Assembly (NCBI GenBank): GCA_032595675.1
Contig: JAVQMD010000001.1
Location: 62,001-126,000, forward strand
Direction: 5' to 3'
Source of the DNA: Candidatus Electrothrix rattekaaiensis
GTDB lineage: Bacteria; Desulfobacterota; Desulfobulbia; Desulfobulbales; Desulfobulbaceae
Length of the DNA stretch: 64,000 bases
The notes beneath the pieces were generated by a model. It ran no database searches. It was not told the DNA's origin and worked only from the letters and a program-made list of their open reading frames with translations. Shown one piece after another: positions 54,332 through 62,392 of the stretch. A program made the translations under genes and the position numbers. Every line of letters begins with the position of its first letter. The stretch's first letter is position 1.

Positions 54332-55561
54332 ATGAAAAAGCTGGTTATTCTTGGTGCGGGCTGTGCAGGCACAATGGTTGCGAACAATTTACGCAAGAAG
54401 CTGGATAGTGATGAGTGGTCGATCACGATTATTGATAAAGATGACAAACATATTTATCAGCCCGGCCTGATCTTTATTCCCTTCGGCATGTACAAGCCCG
54501 AAGAGATTATCCGTACCCGCAGCGAGTTTATCGGCAAGGGAATCAACTTTGTCGTGGATGAGATTGTCGGTGTTGATACGGAGACACAAACCGTGGAGAC
54601 CACAGCGGGTAAATACGAATACGACAAAATCATCGTGTGTACCGGTGTGAGTTTGGCCCCGGAAGAAGTTCCGGGCATGATGGACGGTTGGCACACCAAG
54701 ATTTTTGATTTTTACACCTTGGAAGGGGCAATAAAGCTGGAAAAGAAACTGCGCAGCTTTAAAAGCGGCAAAATGGTGCTGGATATTGCCGAATTCCCGT
54801 ACAAATGCCCGGTTGCTCCGCTTGAATTCGTCTACCTTGCTGACTGGTATTTTACCGAGCGAGGAGTGCGCGATGATATTGAGATCCAGTTTGTCACCCC
54901 CATGACCGGTGCCTTTACCAAGCCCAAGGCATCTGCCTACTTTACCAAGATGATGCACGAAAAGAACATCAAGGTCACTGCAGATTTTATCCTTGCCGAA
55001 GTTGACTGCACCAATAATAAACTGATTTCTGCATCCGGTGATGAAATTGACTGGGATTTGCTGGTTTCCATTCCGCCCAATGTGGGAGCGCGGTATTTGG
55101 TCAATTCCGAGGTTGCTATGGATGAAGTGGGCTACGTCAAAACGAATAACCATACCTTGCAGGCAGAAAATCATAAAAATATGTATGTCCTTGGGGACAA
55201 TACAACCATTCCCACCTCCAAGGCCGGTTCCGTGGCTCATTTTTCCGCAGAAATCATGATAGAAAATTTCATGCGTGAGATCAACGGCGAGCCTGTTCGA
55301 CCGGACTATGATGGTCATTCTAACTGTTTCATCGAGACCGGCTATGGTAAGGCATCTCTCATTGATTTCAACTATGAGTATGAGCCCCTGCCAGGTAAAT
55401 TTCCCCTGCCCGGCCTCGGACCCTTTTCTCTCCTTGGCGACACCAAGGCCAATCATTGGGGCAAGATGATGTTCAAATGGGTGTACTGGAACAAACTGTT
55501 GACTGGTGAGGAATTACCGCTTGAGGCTCAGATGTCTCTTGCGGGTAAGGTTCAGGATTAA
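54332..55561 (+). CDS. sulfide:quinone oxidoreductase-like FAD protein
   Basis: 409 residues. FAD-binding GAGCAGT at 8-14, DKDDKHIYQPG, CTG at 103-105 and the C-terminal VLGDNTTIPTSKAGSVAHF. The cysteine pair expected for sulfide chemistry is C159 (YKCPVAPLE) and C332 (SNCFIETG); I see no equivalent of the third SQR cysteine (C128 of the Acidithiobacillus enzyme), so the type is unusual or the activity may differ. The C-terminal amphipathic region (GLGPFSLL, WVYWNKLLTG) would dock to the membrane. Good AAGGAGAG ribosome binding site. Paired with DUF1641. Confidence 0.82.
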   Translation: MKKLVILGAGCAGTMVANNLRKKLDSDEWSITIIDKDDKHIYQPGLIFIPFGMYKPEEIIRTRSEFIGKGINFVVDEIVGVDTETQTVETTAGKYEYDKIIVCTGVSLAPEEVPGMMDGWHTKIFDFYTLEGAIKLEKKLRSFKSGKMVLDIAEFPYKCPVAPLEFVYLADWYFTERGVRDDIEIQFVTPMTGAFTKPKASAYFTKMMHEKNIKVTADFILAEVDCTNNKLISASGDEIDWDLLVSIPPNVGARYLVNSEVAMDEVGYVKTNNHTLQAENHKNMYVLGDNTTIPTSKAGSVAHFSAEIMIENFMREINGEPVRPDYDGHSNCFIETGYGKASLIDFNYEYEPLPGKFPLPGLGPFSLLGDTKANHWGKMMFKWVYWNKLLTGEELPLEAQMSLAGKVQD

Positions 55562-55572
55562 GGGAGAGCATT

Positions 55573-56328
55573 ATGACCAATGAAGAAAAAATTCTCGCCC
55601 GTCTCGACGAGCTCACCGAGGAGGTGCGAGAGGCCAAACGTGCTGTCAGGCCCTATGTGGAGCTGAAGCAGGAATTGGAGCCCCTAATCCATTCTATGGT
55701 TCATGAAACGACGGCCCGCCTGAGCGGCTTGGATAAAAATGTAGACTTGGAAGATATCGGGGACATGGTCGGCCAGTCCCTGTCATCCAGCGGCAATATT
55801 ACTGAGGCACTCAAAACCCTGAACAGTATTGTGGAATTTAAAAGGGATTTTGAGCCGCACGGTAAAGATATGTTTCATGAGCTGGCACTTCGCCTGCAAA
55901 CTGCTTTCCAAGGCTTTGAGGGAGAAAATCTGCAGGAATTGCTCAAGCAGTTCATCGTCAATATGGGCAATATTTCCGAGGCGATGAAGCTGCTCAGTTC
56001 TTTTATGGACATGAGACGGGATGTTGCTCAGTTGAGTGGGCCAGTTGTTGACGACATGGTTGAACGACTGGAAGGCTTTAAGCAGCGGGGTCTGTTTGAT
56101 GATTTTCAACAGATGCTTGATATCGGCGAGCAGGTCAGTGTTAAGGTGAAGCAGATCGACCTTGCCAAGGCAAAACCGATCACCGGTATTTTCGGTATGA
56201 TGTCCGCTCTGAAACGTCCAGAAGTCCAAGAAGGGCTGGGTGTGCTGATTGAGTTGTCAACGGTTGCCTCAGCTCTGAAACATATGCCGAAAGAATCTGC
56301 CCAGGACTGCGCTTCAGACGCAGCCTGA
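55573..56328 (+). CDS. DUF1641 protein, partner of the SQR-like oxidoreductase
   Basis: 251 residues, helical, with coiled-coil N-terminus (ILARLDELTEEVREAKRAV). The DUF1641 core is at KAKPITGIFGMMSALKRPEVQEGLGVLIELS (positions about 200-230). DUF1641 proteins commonly neighbour SQR-like and formate-related genes; their role is unproven and may be membrane docking or quinone access. It starts 11 bases after the previous gene and is followed by a terminator. Confidence 0.85.
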   Translation: MTNEEKILARLDELTEEVREAKRAVRPYVELKQELEPLIHSMVHETTARLSGLDKNVDLEDIGDMVGQSLSSSGNITEALKTLNSIVEFKRDFEPHGKDMFHELALRLQTAFQGFEGENLQELLKQFIVNMGNISEAMKLLSSFMDMRRDVAQLSGPVVDDMVERLEGFKQRGLFDDFQQMLDIGEQVSVKVKQIDLAKAKPITGIFGMMSALKRPEVQEGLGVLIELSTVASALKHMPKESAQDCASDAA

Positions 56329-56353
56329 TTTATTTCGGTGGAACAATTCATCC

Positions 56354-56381
56354 AATCCACCCCTGCCGGGGTGGATTTTTT
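56354..56381 (+). terminator. intrinsic terminator of the SQR-DUF1641 operon
   Basis: Perfect 10-bp stem AATCCACCCC / GGGGTGGATT with a TGCC loop followed by TTTTTT. It lies between convergent genes and could serve both directions. Confidence 0.9.
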
Positions 56382-56406
56382 ATTAATTTCTTCTTTTTCC
56401 TTCTGT

Positions 56407-58233
56407 TTAAAAATCTTGCGGTGCAAAGGCTATGGCCCAGGTTCCCGGCCCCATATGTACCCCGGAACTCAGCGATAATGGTGTCAGCAGGATTTTTGCC
56501 TTTGGCAGCAGCTCACGCACCTGTTGCTGCACAGTTTCTCGCACCCATTGCTCATTATCCGAGTATTGGAGCAGGATCAGAGGGGGAGTGCTCCCCACAG
56601 CCTCTTCCTGTAATTTCTCCAGCGCAAAGGTAAGCTGCCCCTTCCTGTTTCGGGTAATGCCCAGTTTCTGAACGATATTATTGATCGGGCTGACAATAGG
56701 TTTGACCCCGAATAAATCGCCGAAAAAACCGCCTGCTTTGGAGACCCTCCCACCAGCGACCAGATATTTCAGTTCATCAATAAAGACATATTCCCGGCAT
56801 TTTTCCATGACGGTGCAGGCATAGGTAATCATTTCCTCGGGTGTGCGATTTTTTTGCGTATACTGAGCCGTGAGCAGGGCGATCAGGGCAAGACAGCCCG
56901 AGGCGGTTCCGGTGTCCAGTACGGTAAGCAGATTGTCCGAATCATGCGCTTTTTTCCAAGCCCTTGCCGCAGCAAAATTGCCGGTAAAGGCCGAGCCGAC
57001 GCAGAGGTACAGGCACGGGCCGAATTGCCGGACAAGGCTCTCGTAATATTGATACCGCTCAAAAGAGGATGCTTGGGCTGTGGTGACCTTGCCGCCCTTG
57101 CGCTGCCTGGAGTAGATTTCTGCTGGCTCGCAGAGGCTTTCCGGTCGGACATCATCACCCGCGATAATATAGCTGTCCAAGAGCGTGATGCCGTGTTGGG
57201 CAGCGGTTTTCCTGGTCATTGATCCTGCCGCATCGGTCAGGATATGAAGGGCGGGGTGAGTTACAGAGAGCATCTCGGATTCTTGAGACCTGCCTTGACT
57301 GGAAGTTCCTTGGTTTTCTTTAATCTCTTCGGCATCCCAGCTGATCACGGTGCCAAAGGCGGCAAGTTTCCGGCGGAGTTGTTCAGGGTTGTCCGTGTGG
57401 ATATGCACCTTGAGTTGATTCTCATCCTCAAGCACGACCACGCTTTCCCCTAATGCCTTGATGGCATTGATAGCATGAGCAACCGTCATCGTATCACCGG
57501 GATTGCCAGAGCCTCCCCCTTGCCCCTCCCTGCGAAGAACCGCATTTGCACAGCAGGTCTTTGTTGTAATCGTGCCGGTTGAGTTTATTGCATTAGAAGG
57601 CCTTGACGAGAGAAAAGAGTTACGGATATCAAGCTGACCAGCAAAAACTGAGAGGATAGAGTTGGGTTGATCTTCCTGCTGGGTTAATGCCCTGAAGAAG
57701 CCGTCAAAGTAGATGTACATGCCCAAGGCACCGGCATCCACGACCCCGGCTTTTTTGAGATCAGGTAGATGTTCAGGTGTAGAGCGGACAGCCTCTTGCA
57801 GCTCGCTGCGGAGGTGCGGATAGATGGAGGTTGGCTCAGATCGTTCAGATGATGCAGCATGGGCGGCAAGGCAGGCGGCGAGGCTGTCAAAGACGGACAG
57901 CATGGTCCCCTTGCAGGGTTCGGCAACGGCCTGCCAGGCTTTTTCTCTGCCGCTTGCTGCTCGTTCCGCCAGATCGGCAACCTGCTCAGTCAGACAAAAT
58001 TCTCGAAAAAAGGCAGCCGCAATATTGCCGGAGTTACCTATGGCGCAACGGGTCAGGAGGCTGGGGGTGGCCGTGCGATCCTGTTCTGTATCACGCAACG
58101 GGGCCAGACTGATTCGGAGATTGGTGCCGGTATCACCGTCTGCCACCGGAAAAACATTGATCCGGTCCAAAAGGTTGGCCCAGGCCGCAAGGCAGGCATA
58201 GCCGGCAGCGAAACAGGTACGAAGATCAGGCAT
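56407..58233 (-). CDS. FakA-FakB-like fusion (DAK2 plus DegV)
   Basis: 608 residues. Residues 1-185 are a DAK2 kinase domain (INVFPVADGDTGTNL, 25-39; GNSGNIAAAFF). Residues about 220-305 resemble the FakA C-terminal region (TKTCCANAVL and LKVHIHTDNPEQL). Residues about 325-608 are a DegV/FakB fatty-acid-binding domain (LHILTDAAGSMT, VGSAFTGNFAAA, VAGGRVSKAGGF). In Firmicutes, FakA and FakB are separate proteins that phosphorylate fatty acids; here both are on one chain. It overlaps the AMP-ligase gene by eight bases. Confidence 0.85.
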   Translation of the reverse strand: MPDLRTCFAAGYACLAAWANLLDRINVFPVADGDTGTNLRISLAPLRDTEQDRTATPSLLTRCAIGNSGNIAAAFFREFCLTEQVADLAERAASGREKAWQAVAEPCKGTMLSVFDSLAACLAAHAASSERSEPTSIYPHLRSELQEAVRSTPEHLPDLKKAGVVDAGALGMYIYFDGFFRALTQQEDQPNSILSVFAGQLDIRNSFLSSRPSNAINSTGTITTKTCCANAVLRREGQGGGSGNPGDTMTVAHAINAIKALGESVVVLEDENQLKVHIHTDNPEQLRRKLAAFGTVISWDAEEIKENQGTSSQGRSQESEMLSVTHPALHILTDAAGSMTRKTAAQHGITLLDSYIIAGDDVRPESLCEPAEIYSRQRKGGKVTTAQASSFERYQYYESLVRQFGPCLYLCVGSAFTGNFAAARAWKKAHDSDNLLTVLDTGTASGCLALIALLTAQYTQKNRTPEEMITYACTVMEKCREYVFIDELKYLVAGGRVSKAGGFFGDLFGVKPIVSPINNIVQKLGITRNRKGQLTFALEKLQEEAVGSTPPLILLQYSDNEQWVRETVQQQVRELLPKAKILLTPLSLSSGVHMGPGTWAIAFAPQDF

Positions 58234-59626
58234 TCTTGAGCAGGCGGGTAATGGCGGGCCAGTCGTACTTCCCGTTCTGCTTCACCGGAAGAGCGGCAAC
58301 GATTTTGAGCAGGCGGGGAAGGGCATAGGGTTCCAGCGATTTTTCCAGTGTTTTTTTCATTTGCTCCTTATCGATATCCTCTCCCTGAATCAGGGCGGCG
58401 ATGCGTTGGCCTCGCCCGCCGGATTCAGGCAGGGTCGTGACAAGGCAGTCGATCACGCCGGGTTCTTTTTTGATAAGAGCGGCGATTTCGTCCAGATCCA
58501 CCCGCTTGCCGCCCACTTTCACCACAGCATCGCTCCTGCCCTTGAGAAGAAATCCGTTCGGAAGGCCGTCTGTGCTCCTTGCCTCGGCTCGGTCATTGGC
58601 CAGAAAGAATCCCTGTTCATCAACCGGCAGGTCTGGCGAAATATAAGGAGAGCGCACGGCCAGTCGGTCTTTGACGATTTTCCAGTCAATGGTCGAGAAG
58701 GGGGTGAAGAGTTCTTCACCTTGGGAGCGGTTCCGGGTGGCAATGCCTCCGCTCTCGGTGGACCCGTAAACCTCAATCACCCCGCAGGGATTGTGGCGAC
58801 AGAAGGCCGTATTATCGTCGGCCTCCAGCATACCGGCTGAAGAAAAGGCCAGCCGCAGATCAAGCGTTCTTTCCCGCAAAACCCGGTAATGGGCCGGAAC
58901 ACTGGCAAAGACCGTCACCTTATGTTGCTTTGCGGTCTCAACGATCTCGTTGGGAAAGGAAGGCGTTTCATTGAGCACAGTTGCCGAGGACACCAAGGGC
59001 AGCACCACCGAGAACAGGAGTCCGTAGATATGCCAAGGCGGCACCGTCGCCATGATGCAGTCCTGTTCCGAGACAGCATATTGTTCAGCATGAAAAAGGG
59101 ATTCGCCAAAGATATTTTCACCAGTTTTTGACCAGACCCTGGGCGTACCCGTGGAACCTCCAGTAAAAATTTTCAGCAGCTCTGCGTGCGGGTTGCCAAC
59201 AGCATGGGCAGGAAGAAGCGGAGGAACTGTCTTCCTCTCCGCTGGCGGAGATGCTTGCGGTCGCGGGATCTGCATTACTTCCACCCCGGCAGGCAGTTCT
59301 CTATGCGTATCAGTGATCGCAAGATGGAAACCGGTCACCTTCTGCATCTGGGCCAAACTCTTCGCGGAAAGGGCATAGGGCAGGAGCAGGGGAGGTCCGC
59401 CAGCCAAGGAGGCCAGCAGAGCCGCCGCTATTACAGCCTTATCATCAGCAGCCAGACAGACGGGCTTGTCCTGATGATCGGTCCGGGCAAAAAGGTCCAG
59501 CAGGTCAGCAGCCAGAGCATAGACCTGGGCAAAACTGCTGCCGCAGCGAGTGAATTCCCTGTCTGGATACTTGGGGCCTGCGAGTAGCTCTCCAATGATT
59601 TGCTCAGTACTGCGGTGCTGCTTCAT
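58226..59626 (-). CDS. AMP-dependent acyl/aryl-acid ligase
   Basis: 466 residues, short for an acyl-CoA synthetase. ANL motifs: P-loop FTGGSTGTPRVW, VYGSTESGGI, LLKGRSDAVVKVGGKRVD, and the C-terminal catalytic lysine in KQNGKYDW. It would adenylate a carboxylic acid and pass it to CoA or a carrier protein. Substrate unknown. Coupled upstream with the radical SAM gene (ATGA overlap) and downstream with FakA-FakB, suggesting a shared fatty or aromatic acid substrate. Confidence 0.82.
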   Translation of the reverse strand: MKQHRSTEQIIGELLAGPKYPDREFTRCGSSFAQVYALAADLLDLFARTDHQDKPVCLAADDKAVIAAALLASLAGGPPLLLPYALSAKSLAQMQKVTGFHLAITDTHRELPAGVEVMQIPRPQASPPAERKTVPPLLPAHAVGNPHAELLKIFTGGSTGTPRVWSKTGENIFGESLFHAEQYAVSEQDCIMATVPPWHIYGLLFSVVLPLVSSATVLNETPSFPNEIVETAKQHKVTVFASVPAHYRVLRERTLDLRLAFSSAGMLEADDNTAFCRHNPCGVIEVYGSTESGGIATRNRSQGEELFTPFSTIDWKIVKDRLAVRSPYISPDLPVDEQGFFLANDRAEARSTDGLPNGFLLKGRSDAVVKVGGKRVDLDEIAALIKKEPGVIDCLVTTLPESGGRGQRIAALIQGEDIDKEQMKKTLEKSLEPYALPRLLKIVAALPVKQNGKYDWPAITRLLKNA

Positions 59627-60894
59627 GGCGCATCCTGCAAGGTTTTGCCAAAGGAGTGACCACTCAAGCTTCGATCTCTGGGGACAAAGGTATTGCCTGC
59701 CATTTCCCGTTTCACAACCTCCTTGAACAGCCGGGCCATTTTGATGGACTGGCTTTCCTCCTGATAAAAGGTATTCCAGGCATAATCTAACAGCTCTTGG
59801 AGTCTTTCCGGTGATATGTGCTTGGGCTGATACACCACCTTGTCGGCAGAATATTCATTCCAGTCATGAGAGAGGATGCGATTCTGCTCCTGTAATTCGG
59901 CAGAGGCCTTGGTGTGGGGAAAGGGGGTCAGTACGGTAAACTCAGCAAGATCCAGCTCAATCTCCAGGAGAAAATCAATGAGTCGTTTGATGAAATCTTC
60001 GGTATGATTGTCCAGGCCCAGGAGGATGGTTCCTTCCACGCCGATCCCGTGGTCATGATAGCGTTTGATCCGCTCCTTGATATACTCCGAGGTATCAAAG
60101 ACCGCCTGATAAACGTACCAAGCCCCGGCCTGAGCAGCTAGATCAAGCACTTCAGGCTTATCTTCAATGGGATGGCAGCACCAGTTCTTTTTTAGGGGGA
60201 TCATTTCCCGGAACAGGTCCATTTCCCAGGCCGTATCCTGGGCCAGGGAATTATCCACGAGAAAGAGGCGGTTATTGTCAATCCCGCTGAGTTCCTCCAC
60301 CACCTTATCCACAGGTCGGGGCCGGAACTCTCTGCCCCCCAAGTAGGAAACTGCGCAGGGGTAGCAGTTGAAGCGGCAGCCCCGTGAAGCATGGACCAGA
60401 TCAACCATCTGCACGCCTTTATGATTATAGAGCCTGCGCTTGAGAATATCCCGCCGGGCCGGGCCGACCAAGGCGATGTCGGGTCGGTCGTTGATAAAAT
60501 CATAACAGGGTTTCAGGTTGCCTTTTCTGAAGTCGGACAGTACTTGCTCCATCCGGCCTTCCGCCTCACCGAGAAAGACGGCATCTGCGTGCTGCATGGT
60601 TTCTTCGGCATGGAGCATGGTGGCAATGCCGCCGAAGATCACCTTGGTGCCCTGCTTGCGATATTGATCCGCGATTTCCCAGCCCCGTTTCACCTGCACG
60701 GTGAGCATCATGGAGATACCGACAAAATCCACCGGGTCGTCAAAGTCGATCTCCTCCAGATTTTCATCGATAAAATCAACGTCAACGTAGTCGGGCAAGG
60801 CGGCGGCAAAGACCACAGGACCGTGCGGGGGCAGGTGGAACTCGGTCTGCCTGTCCAGCTTAGGCCATTTGGGGTAGATAAGTTTGAATTTCAT
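59623..60894 (-). CDS. B12-binding radical SAM protein
   Basis: 423 residues from ATG 60894 (MKFKLIYPKWPK); an upstream start at 60978 would overlap vapC. N-terminal cobalamin-binding-like Rossmann domain (DFVGISMMLTVQ, VIFGGIATML) and radical SAM core with cluster motif C-x3-C-x2-C in RGCRFNCYPCAV, then GIGVEGTILLGLDN. Similar proteins are annotated as BchE/P-methylase-like. First gene of the coupled three-gene operon; likely modifies a hydrophobic substrate. Confidence 0.85.
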   Translation of the reverse strand: MKFKLIYPKWPKLDRQTEFHLPPHGPVVFAAALPDYVDVDFIDENLEEIDFDDPVDFVGISMMLTVQVKRGWEIADQYRKQGTKVIFGGIATMLHAEETMQHADAVFLGEAEGRMEQVLSDFRKGNLKPCYDFINDRPDIALVGPARRDILKRRLYNHKGVQMVDLVHASRGCRFNCYPCAVSYLGGREFRPRPVDKVVEELSGIDNNRLFLVDNSLAQDTAWEMDLFREMIPLKKNWCCHPIEDKPEVLDLAAQAGAWYVYQAVFDTSEYIKERIKRYHDHGIGVEGTILLGLDNHTEDFIKRLIDFLLEIELDLAEFTVLTPFPHTKASAELQEQNRILSHDWNEYSADKVVYQPKHISPERLQELLDYAWNTFYQEESQSIKMARLFKEVVKREMAGNTFVPRDRSLSGHSFGKTLQDAP

Positions 60895-60922
60895 AGAGAA
60901 ATTTTGGTTGGTAAGGAAAGGG

Positions 60923-61372
60923 TTAAAGCGATACGGCGACCCCTGCTCCGGCTGCTGCCTCGTGGAGTCGATGATCAAAGGTCAACAACCGGAGTTCTGG
61001 TAAGTCCTTCTGTAAGGTGCAGGCGCAGGTCAGGTGCCAGAGATCCGCACCGCGCAAGGGCTGGCATCGGGAATACGGAACGATAATATCATAATCAGGT
61101 AGGATATTTGTTCGCCGCCATCCCCGGGTATTGAGATGGGCATATGCGGTTTCTGCTTGAGAGGTGCTCAAAGAGCCGGTTCGCTCTAGGCGACCGATCA
61201 CAGCCGCAATCTCCACATAAGCTAAGGAGGAGAGCAGGTGAACCGTCCTTTTTCGATTCCAGTGCTGCAAGGCGAGCTTGCTGTGGATATCGTCAAACAG
61301 CAACGAGAGCGCGGCTGAAGCATCCCAATAGACAACTGAGACAATCGAGACAACCGAGGCAGCTTCACCCAT
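60923..61372 (-). CDS. PIN-domain toxin, VapC family
   Basis: 149 residues from ATG 61372; the frame is open further upstream. The four PIN acidic residues are present: D17 (YWDAS), E54 (YVEIAA), D110 (GADLWHL) and D133 (TFDHRL). It is an RNase toxin; its start overlaps the antitoxin stop by eight bases (ATGGGTGA), the usual arrangement of such pairs. Confidence 0.88.
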   Translation of the reverse strand: MGEAASVVSIVSVVYWDASAALSLLFDDIHSKLALQHWNRKRTVHLLSSLAYVEIAAVIGRLERTGSLSTSQAETAYAHLNTRGWRRTNILPDYDIIVPYSRCQPLRGADLWHLTCACTLQKDLPELRLLTFDHRLHEAAAGAGVAVSL

Positions 61373-61664
61373 GATTTCTGTCTTCCTGAAGAAGGCCTTG
61401 CGCAAGTCCGAGTCCTTCTGGAAGAGACAGAGCCGAGGGGGGATTTTCCTGACGCAGCTTTTCCGGCTCAATCAGGCCTTTTTCTTCTAAGCGACAAAGG
61501 CGGTCGGATAGGGAAAGTTCTTCCGAGGGAATGGGGACAATCTTGCCCACAGGCCGATTTCGAACAGTCAGGATGATCTCATTGCCCTGCTGAACACTTT
61601 GCAGGTATCTGCTGAGATTTGCCTTTGCTTCCCGAATACCGATTTTTTGCGATCTTGTTGCCAT
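61365..61664 (-). CDS. Phd/YefM-type antitoxin of the VapC pair
   Basis: 99 residues from ATG 61664 (MATRSQKIGIREAKANL). N-terminal Phd/YefM DNA-binding fold (IREAKANLSRYLQSVQQGNEI, VRNRPVGKIVPI) and a toxin-binding tail. It neutralises VapC and probably represses its own promoter. Earlier in-frame starts exist but are not homologous. Confidence 0.88.
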   Translation of the reverse strand: MATRSQKIGIREAKANLSRYLQSVQQGNEIILTVRNRPVGKIVPIPSEELSLSDRLCRLEEKGLIEPEKLRQENPPSALSLPEGLGLAQGLLQEDRNHG

Positions 61665-61899
61665 GATGAATATCCTCTGTGCCCTCATAAGTTGCTTCAG
61701 TATGTGGTTATTGTAGTCACGTTGAGCGATATTGTCAACGGCAGTTCTTGGGTTGTATCCCTCTGCTCCTCTGTCGATTTTTTCATGTGCTTTGACAATA
61801 GTGGTGATCAGCAGGAGCAATGCCCTAACATTCCTGTTGTTCCGAAATAAGCGGACGGTTCTTTGCTCGGATTGTCTGATTTCGTTGTACTCAATTCAC
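61665..61899. other. upstream region of the toxin-antitoxin pair
   Basis: No gene. Should hold the vapBC promoter and operator; a GTTGAGCGATATTGTCAAC dyad lies near 61720. Confidence 0.4.
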
Positions 61900-61927
61900 G
61901 TAAGGGCGGTTCGCGAACCGCCCCTAC
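61900..61927. repeat. GTAGGGGC-type 28-bp palindrome
   Basis: The exact reverse complement of the member at 5422-5449, 56 kb away, down to the asymmetric AAGGG/CCCCT ends. Confidence 0.88.
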
Positions 61928-61937
61928 ACCTCTTCTC

Positions 61938-62098
61938 GATGAATTGTCAGGGGCATTCCCGATGAACAGGTCGGGGCATACTCGATGAACGGGTCGAGGC
62001 ATTCCCGATGAATGGGTCGAGGCATTCCCGATGAATGGGTCGGGGCATTCCCGATGAATTGTCAGAGGCATTCCCGATGAATTTTCAGGGGCATTCTC
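61938..62098. repeat. 23-bp tandem array (7 units)
   Basis: Units start with GATGAA at 61938, 61961, 61984, 62007, 62030, 62053 and 62076, with a partial one at 62099. Each spacing is exactly 23 bp. A small dyad (CGGG-N5-CCCG in the best units) spans each junction. Differences between units are single substitutions. It resembles the 21-bp arrays in design but not in length. Confidence 0.88.
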
Positions 62099-62257
62099 GA
62101 TGAATTGTACGGATAACCGATCATGAGATATCGTTCCGATATCCGGGGATGTTTCAGAAATACATGCAGGCATGTTTTGCCCGTTTTATGCCCGGCCCGT
62201 AAGGGTGGCCCCCTGTGTCCGCCCTGCAATCCCCACGATCCCGGTATGATCCACCAA

Positions 62258-62357
62258 GGGCACGACACGTCGTGCCCCTACAAAACCTTGGAATAACAAA
62301 CGATCATGTTGTTATAACCAACGCCGCCGGTAGGGTCACGGCGTGCCGTGACCTTAC
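62258..62357. repeat. two further GTAGGGGC-type palindromes
   Basis: One is GGGCACGAC/GTCGTGCCC followed by CTAC (62258-62281). The other, 62330-62357, is 28 bp with GTAGGGTCACGG ends. Same family as 5422, 42909 and 61900. Confidence 0.75.
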
Positions 62358-62392
62358 TGTGCGGGGCCCCGCTACCTACCCCGTGCCCCTGC

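Noticed and set aside
307-62098. CRISPR arrays
   Set aside because: Units are contiguous without unique spacers, degenerate throughout, and no cas genes are present.
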